Assembly (NCBI RefSeq): GCF_900112035.1
Contig: NZ_FOKC01000001.1
Coordinates: 682,001 to 746,000, forward strand
From: Nocardioides alpinus
GTDB taxonomy: Bacteria > Actinomycetota > Actinomycetes > Propionibacteriales > Nocardioidaceae
Direction of reading: 5' to 3'
DNA length: 64,000 nucleotides
Shown: positions 52,852 through 61,565 of the stretch, one piece after another
Layout: each line of letters opens with the position of its first letter
Numbering within the stretch: the first letter of the stretch is position 1
Notes under the pieces: model-generated
The model's database searches: none
Seen by the model: only the letters and a program-made list of their open reading frames with translations
What the model was told of the DNA's origin: nothing
Made by a program: the position numbers and the translations under genes

Positions 52852-54342
52852 TCAGCGAGGGAGGACGACGCGCACGGTGGTGCCCTCACCAGGGATGCTC
52901 CGCGCCGACACCTCGCCTCCGTGCGCCTCGACGATCGTGCGGACGATGGTGAGGCCGAGGCCCGTGCCGGGCGACAGCCGGCGCCGGGCGTTCTGGCCGC
53001 GCACGAAGGGCGCGAAGACCTCGGCGAGGTCGTCGGCCTCCATCCCCTCGCCCGAGTCGGCGACCTCGAGCCACGCCTGGCGTCCGGTGGCCGACAGCGC
53101 GATCGAGACGCGACCGCCGGCGGGGGTGAAGGTGAGTGCGTTGGCGATCAGGTTGTCCGCGACCTGCCGCAGGCGCAGCCCGTCGGCGAGCACCTCGAGC
53201 TCGTCGGGAAGGTCCACCACGAGGTCGATGCCGGACGCGTCAGCCTGGAGGCCGGCGGCCTGCACCGCCTCCGCGACGACCATCGCGAGGTCGACCCGGA
53301 ACGGGTCGATCACCTTCATCCCCGAGGTGGTGGTCGCGGTGAAGAGCAGGTCGGCGACGAGGTGGGACAGGCGCAGCATGTTGCGCCTCGCTGCGGCCAC
53401 CTGCAGCTGCGCCTCGTCGCTGCCGGCGGCTGAGACGTCCAGCAGCTCGAGGTTGGCCAGTGCAGCGGCCAACGGCGTACGCAGCTCGTGGGACACGGTC
53501 GAGACGAAGTCGTCCTTGACCCTGCGCGCGCTGATCAGCTCGGTGACGTCGTTGTAGGCCAGGACCGCCCCGGCGAGGCTCCCGGTGCGGTCGTGCACCG
53601 TGCGGGCCGAGACCGACAGCGCACGCCGCGCCGCCGGGTCCTCGCCGATCCAGATGAGCAGGTCGTCGAACTCCTCCCCGGCGCCCTCGGTGGCGCGAGC
53701 ACAGGGGAACTGCTCGAAGGACAGCTCGTGCTGCTGCTCGGCGTCGTAGACGAAGCCGCTCTGCCCGGCGCGGCCGCCGTGACCCTCGGGGAAGGCGATG
53801 TCGAGGAGCTCCTGCTGACGGCGGTTCCACGAGGAGTAGGTGCCGTCGGCATCCACCAGGAGCAGCCCGACGGACACCGTCTCGAGGATCGCCCGTGACT
53901 TGCGCTGCATGTCGAACGCGGCCTGCTCCGCGACGTCGAGGCGCTCGGCGAACGCGTGCACGTCCGTCCGGTCGACGATCTGCATGATGAAGTGGAGGGG
54001 ATCACCCTCCGGGCTGCGCAGCAGCAGTGCCGAGAGCTCACCGCGCAGCAGGCTGCCGTCGGAGCGGAAACACCGCTTGGGCACCCGGTAGGAGGCCATC
54101 GCACCGGCCATCGCCCGGCGCATGAGGTCGAGGTCGGTCGCGAGGTCGTCGGGATGGGTGAGGTCGGCGACCGATCGCGACACGAGCAGGTCGGGGTCGT
54201 AGGCGAGCATCTCGCCCAGCGCGGCGTTGGCCGCCAGGATCTCGCCGTCCGGCGCGACGAGCGCCATCCCGACCGGGGAGTGCTCCATGGTCAGCCGCCA
54301 CAGCTCGCCCGTGTCCAGGACTCCGGCCTGCGCCTCCACGAT
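52852..54342 (-). CDS. PAS-domain sensor histidine kinase (orphan)
   Basis: The protein is 496 aa from GTG 54342 with AAGGGGGG 7 nt upstream. It has no membrane span, so it is cytoplasmic. PAS1 (about 18-125: PVGMALVAPDGEILAANAALGEML) and PAS2 (about 145-255: VGLLLVDADGTYSSWNRRQQELL) precede the HisKA H-box VKDDFVSTVSHELRTPLAAAL (His about 281) and the HATPase (DNLIANALTFTPAGGRVSI, GTGLGLTIVRTIVEAHGGEV). No response regulator gene is adjacent. It is on the same strand as the peptide genes, which lie beyond its terminator. Confidence 0.93.
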   Translation of the reverse strand: MVEAQAGVLDTGELWRLTMEHSPVGMALVAPDGEILAANAALGEMLAYDPDLLVSRSVADLTHPDDLATDLDLMRRAMAGAMASYRVPKRCFRSDGSLLRGELSALLLRSPEGDPLHFIMQIVDRTDVHAFAERLDVAEQAAFDMQRKSRAILETVSVGLLLVDADGTYSSWNRRQQELLDIAFPEGHGGRAGQSGFVYDAEQQHELSFEQFPCARATEGAGEEFDDLLIWIGEDPAARRALSVSARTVHDRTGSLAGAVLAYNDVTELISARRVKDDFVSTVSHELRTPLAAALANLELLDVSAAGSDEAQLQVAAARRNMLRLSHLVADLLFTATTTSGMKVIDPFRVDLAMVVAEAVQAAGLQADASGIDLVVDLPDELEVLADGLRLRQVADNLIANALTFTPAGGRVSIALSATGRQAWLEVADSGEGMEADDLAEVFAPFVRGQNARRRLSPGTGLGLTIVRTIVEAHGGEVSARSIPGEGTTVRVVLPR

Positions 54343-54471
54343 GCCCCCCTTCGCCACCCGTAGCGGGACCACCAACGTACGAGTCGGAAGCACCGCCGGA
54401 GCCGGCCTTCGAGGTATCTGCGGCGAAATCGCACGGACCGCCCCGCGCACGAGCGCAGAGCGGTCCGGACA

Positions 54472-54490
54472 ACCCCGTGAAGCGCGGGGT
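54472..54490 (-). terminator. Short hairpin after sseC
   Basis: ACCCCG and CGGGGT with a 7-nt loop, directly at the SseC stop. A second stem (CGGACCGC at 54434 with GCGGTCCG at 54460) lies beyond it. Confidence 0.5.
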
Positions 54491-54804
54491 CAGGACGTGA
54501 CGAGCACCTGCACCTCGGCGACCGAGCCGACGGCCGCGACGACGCGGGTGTCGACCGGCTGCGCCTTGGGCGCGAGGGTCCGCAGCGTCCACTCACCGTC
54601 GCCGGCGAAGAAGCGGAAGTGCCCGGTCGCGGAGGTCGGGACCTCGGCGGTGAACTCGCCGGACCGGTCGAGGAGGCGCACGTAGGCGTTGGGGACGGGC
54701 TCTCCCCCTCCGTCACCGCCGCGGAGCACCTGGCCCTGGATCACGGCCTCCTTGGCCACGTTGACGCCGTCGAGGGACAGGCCGCCCTCGGTCGCGCCGC
54801 ACAT
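54490..54804 (-). CDS. sseC: SseC-like DUF1416 protein
   Basis: The protein is 104 aa, starting MCGATEGGLSLDGVNVAKEAVIQGQVL, with the carboxypeptidase-regulatory/CnaB-like strand pattern (NAYVRLLDRSGEFTAEVPTSATGHFRFFAGDGEWTLRTLAP). It overlaps the rhodanese stop by one base and corresponds in family and position to M. tuberculosis SseC2 (Rv0814c) beside CysA2 (Rv0815c). Role in sulfur transfer is presumed from this conserved pairing; no biochemical function is known to me. Confidence 0.9.
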   Translation of the reverse strand: MCGATEGGLSLDGVNVAKEAVIQGQVLRGGDGGGEPVPNAYVRLLDRSGEFTAEVPTSATGHFRFFAGDGEWTLRTLAPKAQPVDTRVVAAVGSVAEVQVLVTS

Positions 54805-55658
54805 CAGGCGTCCGCCTTGCCGGGCTCGTCACCGAGCGCGACGGGCACGCCGACCAGGGAGCCGTACTCGGTCCACGAGCCGTCGTAGTTCTTGACGTTC
54901 TTCTTGCCCAGGAGCTCCTGCAGGACGAACCAGGTCAGCGAGGAGCGCTCCCCGATGCGGCAGAGCGCGATGGTGTCCTTGGACTCGTCGAAGCCCACCT
55001 CGTCGTAGAGCGCCTTGAGGTCGGCCTCGGACTTGAAGGTGCCGTCGTCGTTGGCGTTCTTGCTCCACGGCACGTTGACCGAGGTCGGGACGTGGCCGGC
55101 GCGCTGGGCCTGCTCCTGCGGGAGGTGGGCCGGTGCGAGCAGCCGACCGGCGTACTCGTCGGGGCTGCGCACGTCGACGAGGTTCTGCGTGCCGATCGCG
55201 GCGACGACCTCGTCGCGGAAGGCGCGGATCGAGGTGTCCTGCTCGGTCGCGGCGTACGTCGTCCTCTCGCGCGTGGGCAGCTCGTCGGTCAGCTCGCGGG
55301 AGTCGAGCTCCCACTTCTTGCGACCGCCGTCGAGCAGCTTGACGTCCTGGTGGCCGTACAGCTTGAAGTACCAGTAGGCGTAGGCGGCGAACCAGTTGTT
55401 GTTGCCGCCGTAGAGGACGACGGTGTCGTCGTTGGACACGCCGCGCTCGGAGAGCAGCGCCTCGAACTGGGCCTTGTTGACGAAGTCGCGGCGGACCTGG
55501 TCCTGGAGGTCGGTCGTCCAGTCGAGCTTGATGGCGCCACGGATGTGGCCCTTGTCGTAGGCGGTGGTGTCCTCGTCGACCTCGATGAGGACGACGCCGT
55601 CGGTGTCGAGGTTGTCCTCGGCCCACTGGGCGGTGACGAGCGTGTTCTCGCGGCTCAT
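54804..55658 (-). CDS. Thiosulfate sulfurtransferase (two-domain rhodanese, CysA-type)
   Basis: The protein is 284 aa. LVTAQWAEDNLDTDGVVLIEVDEDTTAYDKGHIRGAIKLDW opens the inactive N-terminal rhodanese domain. The C-terminal active domain has LVDVRSPDEYAG, GHVPTSVNVPWSKN and the catalytic loop ALCRIGERSS (Cys about 233). It matches actinobacterial CysA2/CysA3-type enzymes, which transfer sulfane sulfur from thiosulfate. It lies in the order DUF4395, rhodanese, SseC. Confidence 0.95.
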   Translation of the reverse strand: MSRENTLVTAQWAEDNLDTDGVVLIEVDEDTTAYDKGHIRGAIKLDWTTDLQDQVRRDFVNKAQFEALLSERGVSNDDTVVLYGGNNNWFAAYAYWYFKLYGHQDVKLLDGGRKKWELDSRELTDELPTRERTTYAATEQDTSIRAFRDEVVAAIGTQNLVDVRSPDEYAGRLLAPAHLPQEQAQRAGHVPTSVNVPWSKNANDDGTFKSEADLKALYDEVGFDESKDTIALCRIGERSSLTWFVLQELLGKKNVKNYDGSWTEYGSLVGVPVALGDEPGKADA

Positions 55659-55761
55659 GGTGTGCTCCTTGTGTGGTGAACAGTCGTGATGTGGATTCGT
55701 TGGTCGGCAGGTGCCGACGCTGGTCGAGCAGGCGCGCGGTCGCGGTGTCGAGACCGAGTCG

Positions 55762-56250
55762 TCAGGCGCTCGCCCGACGGAGAAGCAGGTAGACCTCGCA
55801 TCCCAGGCAGAAGGCGAAGACCGCGTTGAGGAGGGCCGCGACGAGCGCAGCCCCGACGGCGACCTGGCCGAGCACCGTGGCACCGGCCGCGAAGGCGACC
55901 AGCCCGAGGACCGCGAAGCCGAGGCCCACCGCCTGGGCGAACCGCGGCGGTTCCGGGTCCTCCCACTCCGTCGGCGGCGCCAGCCGTGGCCGCACGAGCG
56001 TGCGGAACAGCCAGGCGTGCGGCGTGGACTGCACCCCGCGCACCGCCCCGATCGCGAAGAGCACGGCCTGTGCGGCGAGGAGCACCGCGTTGACCGGCGA
56101 CGGGAGCAGCAGCACGGCGACCAGGACGACAGCGGTGAGCGCGGCGGCGAGCTGCGGTCCGCGCGGGTCGATGCCGCCCTCGCGGGGGCTCGCCGCGCCG
56201 GCAGACGTACGACGCGTGTCGGCGTCGTGGTCGGGAAGGGTGGTGGACAT
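55762..56250 (-). CDS. DUF4395 membrane protein
   Basis: The protein is 162 aa. After a polar 30-residue start with GGIDPRGPQLAAALTAVVL it has four membrane spans and the DUF4395 signature FAFCLGCEVYLLLRR (C-x-G-C) near the C-terminus. RTLVRPRLAPPTEWEDPEPPRFAQ links the spans. The paired cysteines suggest a thiol or persulfide role with the adjacent rhodanese and thioredoxin, as in the corresponding M. tuberculosis segment (Rv0817c). The 103-bp gap after it carries only a degenerate dispersed-repeat copy (GGTCGAGCAGG). Confidence 0.88.
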   Translation of the reverse strand: MSTTLPDHDADTRRTSAGAASPREGGIDPRGPQLAAALTAVVLVAVLLLPSPVNAVLLAAQAVLFAIGAVRGVQSTPHAWLFRTLVRPRLAPPTEWEDPEPPRFAQAVGLGFAVLGLVAFAAGATVLGQVAVGAALVAALLNAVFAFCLGCEVYLLLRRASA

Positions 56251-56328
56251 GTCGCTCCTGGGGAATGGTCGGGCCCGGCAGGTCGCCGGGCGCGCTGGAA
56301 GGGTGCGCAGCGCACGGGTTCCACCTTT

Positions 56329-56349
56329 AGTCCAGTAACCTCATGGACT
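56329..56349. promoter_or_regulatory. Inverted repeat AGTCCA-N9-TGGACT
   Basis: Perfect 6-bp arms, nearly 8 with TTAGTCCA/TGGACTTA, in the 246-bp gap upstream of the DUF4395-rhodanese-sseC genes. The region is relatively A+T rich. It is a candidate operator for a sulfur- or redox-responsive regulator. The rest of the gap shows no gene. Confidence 0.4.
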
Positions 56350-56496
56350 TAGAACAGAAGTAGCGGAGGACCCGTCAGGACATTCGACACAGCGCCGAGC
56401 GCACGCGGCAGTGATCCACTGCGCGGCGCTTGGTGAGCATGGTCGAGGACATGACGACGACAGTAGGGGCTGCCCGCCGGCCACCACCGTCTCGTC

Positions 56497-56997
56497 TCAC
56501 GATGCGGTCCCTGCATCCATATCGTGAGATCCCGCCTGCGCCAGCGCGCTCAGCACCTGGTCGCGCGTGGGCGCCCCGGTGGCCCGGGTGACCTCGGTGC
56601 CCGACGCGTCGAGGACGACGGTCGTGGGCGTGCGCAGGATGCCGAAGGCCCGCGTCGCCTCGAGGTGGTGCTCGGCGTCGACCTCGACGTGGGCCACCCC
56701 CTCGACCAGCCCGGTGACCTCGTCGAGCACCCGACGGGTCGCGCGGCACGGCGCACAGAAGGCGCTGGAGAACTGGAGCAGCGTGGCCCGCTCCCCCAGG
56801 GTGTGACCGACGGTGGCCACGAGCTCGGCACCGAGAGGTCGCGTGACGGGAGCCGGGGCGTCCTCCTCGACCAGCGGTTGCGCGGGACGGCGTACGACGT
56901 GGGTGCCGCGGAAGCGGCCGTCGGTGCTGGCCCGCCACAGCCCGAGGCCCAGCGCGACCACGACAGCGGCGAGGGCGATCCAGGCTCCGGTGCTCAT
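56497..56997 (-). CDS. Membrane-anchored thioredoxin-like protein
   Basis: The protein is 166 aa. One N-terminal span (AWIALAAVVVALGLGLW) is followed by a thioredoxin fold with LLQFSSAFCAPCRATRRVLDEV (CAPC, Cys81-Cys84), VDAEHHLEATRAFGILRTPTTVVLD (cis-Pro in RTPT). The domain faces either side depending on topology; N-in would place it outside. It corresponds to M. tuberculosis ThiX (Rv0816c) by position next to CysA/SseC and DUF4395. Confidence 0.9.
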   Translation of the reverse strand: MSTGAWIALAAVVVALGLGLWRASTDGRFRGTHVVRRPAQPLVEEDAPAPVTRPLGAELVATVGHTLGERATLLQFSSAFCAPCRATRRVLDEVTGLVEGVAHVEVDAEHHLEATRAFGILRTPTTVVLDASGTEVTRATGAPTRDQVLSALAQAGSHDMDAGTAS

Positions 56998-57049
56998 GGA
57001 GACCCCAACGTCCCCCGCCACCGCGAATGTTCCCCGCCCCCGTGACGAG

Positions 57050-57086
57050 GAAGGGCCCCGCGAAGCAGTGCTTCGCGGGGCCCTTC
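57050..57086. terminator. Very strong hairpin between secreted-protein and thioredoxin genes
   Basis: GAAGGGCCCCGCGAAGC and GCTTCGCGGGGCCCTTC form a perfect 17-bp stem with a 3-nt AGT loop, 16 bp after the stop of the large secreted protein. Confidence 0.8.
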
Positions 57087-57101
57087 ACTGTGGGTCGTGC
57101 G

Positions 57102-59297
57102 TCAGCGCTTCTTGACCTTGATGGTCTTGGAGACCTCAGCGTTGCCGTACTTGCCACCCTTGAGCGTGATGAAGAAGACGACCTTGTTCTTGCCCTTGGT
57201 GATCTTCTTCAGCGTGAGCGTGGCCTTGCCGTTGCGCAGCTTGGCCTTCCCGATCTTCTTGTAGACCGGCGCGCCGTACTCGTCGGTGTCGACGATCTTC
57301 TTGGCGATGACCGAGCCCTTGAACTTCTTGGCCTTCACCTTCTTGGCCGAGACCAGGACGGTGGCCTTCTTGCCCTTGACGCTGACCTTGGCCTTGGGCT
57401 TCTTCTTGATGACCTGGCTGGAGACCAGGGCGACGCCCTTGAGGGTGTCGTTCTCGGCCGTCACGCGCAGGGTGACCCGCTTGTTCTTGGCCGACTTGGT
57501 CACCCGGTAGCTGTCGCCGGTGCCGACGACCGTGTCACCGATCAGCCACTCGTAGCGGTAGGTGGTGCCGCTGTCGAGGGACCAGACGCCGGGGTAGGCG
57601 CGGACCTTGCCGCCGAGGTAGGGCTTGCCGTTGATCTCCGGGTTGCGGAAGGCACGCAGGTCCTGGGACAGCGCAGCGTCGATGCCGGTGACGGTCTCAC
57701 CGCTCTTGACGGTGATCTCCTTCGCCTTGGTGAACGAGGTGTTGTCGTACCACTCCGGGGCGTGGGCACGGATGTCGCCCGCTCCACCGAAGAAGCTCGT
57801 CGCGTTGAAGTCGATGAACTGGACCTTGTAGGTGCCCGGCACCAGGTTGGTGCTGAGGTAGGTGCCGTCGTCCTCGGTGAAGGCCTGGGTCTCGTCGAGG
57901 GGGTTGCCCTGCTCGTCGAAGAACCGCACGATCGTGTTCTCGACCGTGAGGGCCGACTCCGAGGTGATCGTCCCGCTGATGCCACCGGTGAGGGGCAGCG
58001 CGATGTTCACGCTGCCGGCCGGCTTGGTGACCGGAGAGGCGATCTCGTACGTCTGCGATCCGCCGAACCAGCGGTCGATGCGGTCGTACTGACCCTCTTC
58101 GCGCGGCAGCGTGTCGGTGGCCTGGACCTTGAAGGTGGTCTCCGAGGTGTCCGACAGGTCGGTGAAGTAGTACGCGCCGGAGCGGTTGGTCCGGACCGAG
58201 TCGGTCACGTCCGGCTTGTCGGCGTCAGCGGGGGTGTCGTACGCGTCCACGCGGGCACCGATGACGACGGCGCCCGAGGAGTCGGTGACGACACCGGAGA
58301 CGTCCACGGAGTTGGGGTCGATCGCTGCCTCCGGGTCGGGGGCGAGCGCGGCGTTGACGGAGACGACGGCGTCGACCCCGACCTCGACGGCGTCGGCCGT
58401 CGCGCGGTCGGCCTTGTCGGCGTTCCACTCGGAGAGGTACTCGCCGACCGGGTCGGTGAACTGGACGGTGTAGCTGCCCGGAGCGACGCCCTCGATGCGG
58501 TAGTTGCCCGTGGCGTCGGTGAGGTCGCTGCCGACCTGCGAGCCTCCGGCCGTGTAGATCGTGGCCTGCGCCCGCTCAAGCGGAGCGCCCGCGGCGCTGA
58601 CGATGCCGCCCTGGACGACGCTGCCGCGCGACAGGGTCACCTGTCCCAGGTTGGCGCCGGCGCCGACGACGTCGGCGGTGGCGAGGGTCGGCTTGTTGCT
58701 GTAGTACTCGAACGCGTAGCCGCTGGCCGCGAAGTAGGCCTTGTAGGAGCCGGCGTCCACGCCAGCGGCCCAGGTGCCGTCGGCCTTGGTGCGGGCCGAC
58801 GTCTCGAACGTGTCGTCAGCGGCGTTGTAGATCTGGATCGAGGCGTCCTCGATCGGCTTGCCCGTGGGGGACACGACCTGACCGGCGAGGGTCGCACGCG
58901 CTGCGAGCGCCACCGGGGAGAGGGCGAGCGGACCGTTGACCGCGACCGCCTCGGCCTCCTCGAAGGTCTGCTTGTCGTTGTAGTACTCGAACGCGTAGAG
59001 GTTGTCGTCGTCCTGGAAGGCGAACTTGTAGGTGCCCGGCTCCAGGTCGATGGCGACGAGGCCGTCGGCGACCTCCGCGCTCCGGGTGAAGTCGTAGAAC
59101 CCGTCGGCCTGCAGGGCGTAGGCCGCTACATAGCCGTCGATGCCGTTGCCGGCGGGGTCGGTGAGCGTCGTCGTGACGCCGACCGTGACTGCGTGGGCCG
59201 GCGCTGCCAGCCCGATCGTGAAGCCTGCGATCGCCGTCGCGGCGGCTGCGCCACCCGCGACGAGGCGCACGAAGGCTCCCCCGTGTGTACTCATCAT
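57102..59297 (-). CDS. Large secreted protein with CnaB/carboxypeptidase-regulatory-like repeats and Lys-rich C-terminus
   Basis: The protein is 731 aa. The signal peptide runs to about residue 36 (LVAGGAAAATAIAGFTIGLAAPAHA). Five or six Ig-like repeats of the type GYVAAYALQADG...LEPGTYKFAF...EYYNDKQTFEEAEAV follow, at about 37-130, 135-215, 220-300, 325-420 and 425-530. Several end in a recurring EYYN/SxK or EW module followed by T-x-x-x-A. The last 140 residues hold an Ig-like part and a segment very rich in lysine (KKKPKAKVSVKGKKATVLVS). No sortase motif or anchor is seen. It is likely a released or wall-associated adhesin-like protein. AAGGGGG lies 8 nt before the ATG. Confidence 0.87.
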   Translation of the reverse strand: MMSTHGGAFVRLVAGGAAAATAIAGFTIGLAAPAHAVTVGVTTTLTDPAGNGIDGYVAAYALQADGFYDFTRSAEVADGLVAIDLEPGTYKFAFQDDDNLYAFEYYNDKQTFEEAEAVAVNGPLALSPVALAARATLAGQVVSPTGKPIEDASIQIYNAADDTFETSARTKADGTWAAGVDAGSYKAYFAASGYAFEYYSNKPTLATADVVGAGANLGQVTLSRGSVVQGGIVSAAGAPLERAQATIYTAGGSQVGSDLTDATGNYRIEGVAPGSYTVQFTDPVGEYLSEWNADKADRATADAVEVGVDAVVSVNAALAPDPEAAIDPNSVDVSGVVTDSSGAVVIGARVDAYDTPADADKPDVTDSVRTNRSGAYYFTDLSDTSETTFKVQATDTLPREEGQYDRIDRWFGGSQTYEIASPVTKPAGSVNIALPLTGGISGTITSESALTVENTIVRFFDEQGNPLDETQAFTEDDGTYLSTNLVPGTYKVQFIDFNATSFFGGAGDIRAHAPEWYDNTSFTKAKEITVKSGETVTGIDAALSQDLRAFRNPEINGKPYLGGKVRAYPGVWSLDSGTTYRYEWLIGDTVVGTGDSYRVTKSAKNKRVTLRVTAENDTLKGVALVSSQVIKKKPKAKVSVKGKKATVLVSAKKVKAKKFKGSVIAKKIVDTDEYGAPVYKKIGKAKLRNGKATLTLKKITKGKNKVVFFITLKGGKYGNAEVSKTIKVKKR

Positions 59298-59407
59298 GCT
59301 GTTGTCCCCCTTGGACTCATGTCGGCACGCACGTGCAGCGACATGCAGGCCATCCCCCGTAGGAGGCCCGTCGAAACGCAGTTCTACCTCATTCGCCGAC
59401 TTTGTGC

Positions 59408-59704
59408 TCAGCCTCCAGCAAAAGGAGGCAACAGCTCGACCACCGAGCCCGGAGCGACGAGGACGGTCGCGGGGTCCTGGGAGCGGACCGGCTGGTCGCC
59501 GACGAGCACGGAGCAGACGGCCACCGTCCGGGCCATCCGGTCGTCCGGGTGGAGCGCGAGCACCCTGGCCACCAGCGCCGCCAGGGTCACCTCGGCCTCG
59601 ACCTCGAAGACGTCCTCGGGGGTGCCGGCCGCGGCGCGTGCGCCGGCCCAGTAGCGCACGGTGACCGTCTCATGAGCCTGATCTCGCCCGCCTGCGTCGT
59701 CCAT
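59408..59704 (-). CDS. MoaD/ThiS-family sulfur carrier protein
   Basis: The protein is 98 aa with the beta-grasp pattern [32 protein letters not shown] and the terminal ...[11 protein letters not shown], where the diglycine is the thiocarboxylation site. It is slightly longer than classic MoaD at the N-terminus. With rhodanese and SseC nearby it probably takes part in sulfur transfer (molybdopterin or other thio-cofactor). It is divergent from glnR. Confidence 0.92.
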   Translation of the reverse strand: MDDAGGRDQAHETVTVRYWAGARAAAGTPEDVFEVEAEVTLAALVARVLALHPDDRMARTVAVCSVLVGDQPVRSQDPATVLVAPGSVVELLPPFAGG

Positions 59705-59749
59705 GCGGGATATCCTTGCTCATCCCCGGCAGAGGAGGAGGGCCCGGCC

Positions 59750-60481
59750 ATGAGTGCACTGTTGCTCCTCACGAGCGCGCTCCAGCCGTCCGCCGAGGTC
59801 CTTCCCGGGCTCGCGCTGCTGTCGCACACCATCAAGATCCTGCCCGCACAGGGCAGTGCCCTGCTCGACGCACCCGAGGCCGACCTGGTCCTCGTCGACG
59901 GTCGACAGGACCTCGCGGCCGCGCGTGACCTGTGCCGCCTGATCCGCACCACCGGGGCGGACGCCCCCGTGCTGCTCGTGGTCACCGAAGGTGGTCTCGC
60001 CGTCGTCGCCCACGACTGGGGCATGGACGACGTCGTGCTGCACACCTGCGGACCGGCCGAGCTCGACGCCCGCATCCGCCTGGCCATCGGCCGATCGAGC
60101 GCCTCCTCCCCCGACGACCCGTCGGCCCACGTGATCCACCGCGGCGAGGTCGTGGTCGACGACGCGACCTACACCGCCCGCATCGGCGGCCGGCCGCTCG
60201 ACCTGACCTACAAGGAGTTCGAGCTCCTCAAGTACCTCGCCCAGCACCCCGGCCGCGTCTTCAGCCGCGAGCAGCTGCTGCAGGAGGTGTGGGGCTACGA
60301 CTACTTCGGCGGCACCCGCACCGTCGACGTCCACGTACGCCGCCTGCGCGCCAAGCTCGGCACCGAGCACGAGCACCACATCGGCACCGTCCGCAACGTC
60401 GGCTACCGCTTCGTGGTGCCGACGCGCGACAAGGACGCCGACGAGCAGACCAGCCCGTCGCGGTCGACGTCCGACGCCTGA
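59750..60481 (+). CDS. glnR: GlnR-type OmpR-family transcriptional regulator
   Basis: The protein is 243 aa. The N-terminus [23 protein letters not shown] and [21 protein letters not shown] are distinctive of actinobacterial GlnR, whose receiver-like domain is atypical. The OmpR winged helix follows ([63 protein letters not shown]). It controls nitrogen-assimilation genes. AGGAGGAG lies 9 nt before the ATG. Downstream of it in M. tuberculosis is mshD directly (Rv0818-Rv0819); here element C lies between them. Confidence 0.95.
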   Translation: MSALLLLTSALQPSAEVLPGLALLSHTIKILPAQGSALLDAPEADLVLVDGRQDLAAARDLCRLIRTTGADAPVLLVVTEGGLAVVAHDWGMDDVVLHTCGPAELDARIRLAIGRSSASSPDDPSAHVIHRGEVVVDDATYTARIGGRPLDLTYKEFELLKYLAQHPGRVFSREQLLQEVWGYDYFGGTRTVDVHVRRLRAKLGTEHEHHIGTVRNVGYRFVVPTRDKDADEQTSPSRSTSDA

Positions 60482-60502
60482 GGCCTCGTCGTGGTCAGGA
60501 TC

Positions 60503-60541
60503 GGGGAAGCTGGTCGTGACATGTCGATGACGATCTTCCCC
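60503..60541. repeat. Left palindromic repeat of element C (39 bp)
   Basis: Outer arms GGGGAAG and CTTCCCC around a central GACATGTC. 33 of 39 bases match the copy at 61504-61542. Confidence 0.7.
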
Positions 60542-60559
60542 GTTGTCGTCGTGGCCAGG

Positions 60560-60568
60560 TTGTCCACA
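60560..60568 (+). promoter_or_regulatory. DnaA-box-like TTGTCCACA, 59 bp before the start
   Basis: Identical 9-mer and identical 59-bp distance to the start codon as at 24248-24256 upstream of element A's gene. Confidence 0.4.
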
Positions 60569-60618
60569 GGCAGCTCGGACCTGGCGTCGGCTGCCGCCGG
60601 TCCGGGCAGACGTACGTC

Positions 60619-61520
60619 ATGCGACTCGACGCCGTCCGCACCCTCCTCGCCCAGCAGGACCGCGTTGTCGCGCGTCGCCAGCTCCGCGACGCCGGCATCA
60701 CCCAGGCCCACATCGACACGCTCCTGCGTCGGCGCGAGCTCGTCGTCGTCCATCCCGGCGTCTACCTGACCCACACGGGGACGCCGACGTGGTCCCAGCG
60801 CAGCTGGGCGGCGATCCTGTACGCCGGGCGCTCGGCGCTGCACGTCGAGAGCGCGCTGCACCACCCGAGCCAGGGTCCGCCCCCGAGCGGCCCGATCCAC
60901 GTCGCGGTGGACAGGAGCCGGCGCGTCGCGCCGCGCCACGGGATCGTCGTCCACCGGGTGCGCGGGCTGGACGACCTCGTCCGGTGGAACCTCTCGCCGC
61001 CGCGCGTGCGACTGGAGGTTGCCGCCGTGGAGGCGGCGCACCTGGCTGCCGACGAGCTCGCGGCCATCTCGGCCCTGGCCTCGGCGGCCGGCTGCGTCGG
61101 CGTACGTTGCTCACCGCCCTGGTCGACGACCTCGAGAACGGGACGCACAGCGTGCTCGAGCACGGCTACCCCGACCGGGTGCTGCGTCCGCACGGGCTGC
61201 CCGAGCCCACGTCGCAGCAGGTGGTGGTGAGCGAGTCCGGTCGGCAGTACCGCGACGTCGCGCACGCGGACGTGGACCTGCACGTCGAGCTCGACGGACG
61301 GCTGCACGACGAGGCCGAGGCCCGCGACGACGACGCCGACCGGGACCTCGACGACCTCGCCCGCGGCCTGGTGACGCCCCGGTTGCGCTACCGGCAGGTC
61401 TTCACCACACCGTGCCGGACCGCCTCGAGGCTGGCTGTCCTGTTCCGGGCCCGGGGCTGGACGGGCACGCCCCACTCGTGTGGACGCCCGGGCTGCGAGG
61501 ACTGGGGAAGCAAGTCGTGA
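60619..61520 (+). pseudogene. Frameshifted AbiEi-like/DUF559-like gene (element C)
   Basis: From the ATG at 60619 the frame encodes the AbiEi-like N-terminal half (LLAQQDRVVARRQLRDAGITQAHIDTLLRRRELVVVHPGVYLTHTG, then SALHVESALHHPSQG and RHGIVVHRVRGLDDLVRW) up to about 61080. The homologous C-terminal half continues in another frame (RRRTLLTALVDDLENGTHSVLEHGYPDRVLRPHGLPEP, VDLHVELDGRLHDEAEARDDDADRDLDDL, ARGWTGTPHSCG) to a TGA at 61520. A small indel near 61080-61105 therefore splits the gene. The E-x-D-G nuclease-like core is intact. The stop lies inside the right palindromic repeat. It could be a true pseudogene or an assembly error. Confidence 0.8.
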
Positions 61521-61542
61521 CATGTCAGGCACGATCTTCCCC
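61504..61542. repeat. Right palindromic repeat of element C (39 bp)
   Basis: GGGGAAG ... TCGTGACATGTC ... CTTCCCC, same orientation as 60503-60541. The stop codon of the AbiEi-like frame (61518-61520) is inside it. Confidence 0.7.
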
Positions 61543-61565
61543 ACTGATGGCCTCGGGAGACGGGT

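Noticed and set aside
60619..61230. Intact 203-aa protein from the ATG at 60619
   Set aside because: After about residue 155 the translation turns into low-complexity Ser/Thr/Cys/Arg text, while the expected conserved C-terminal half continues in another frame; it is better described as a frameshifted gene.
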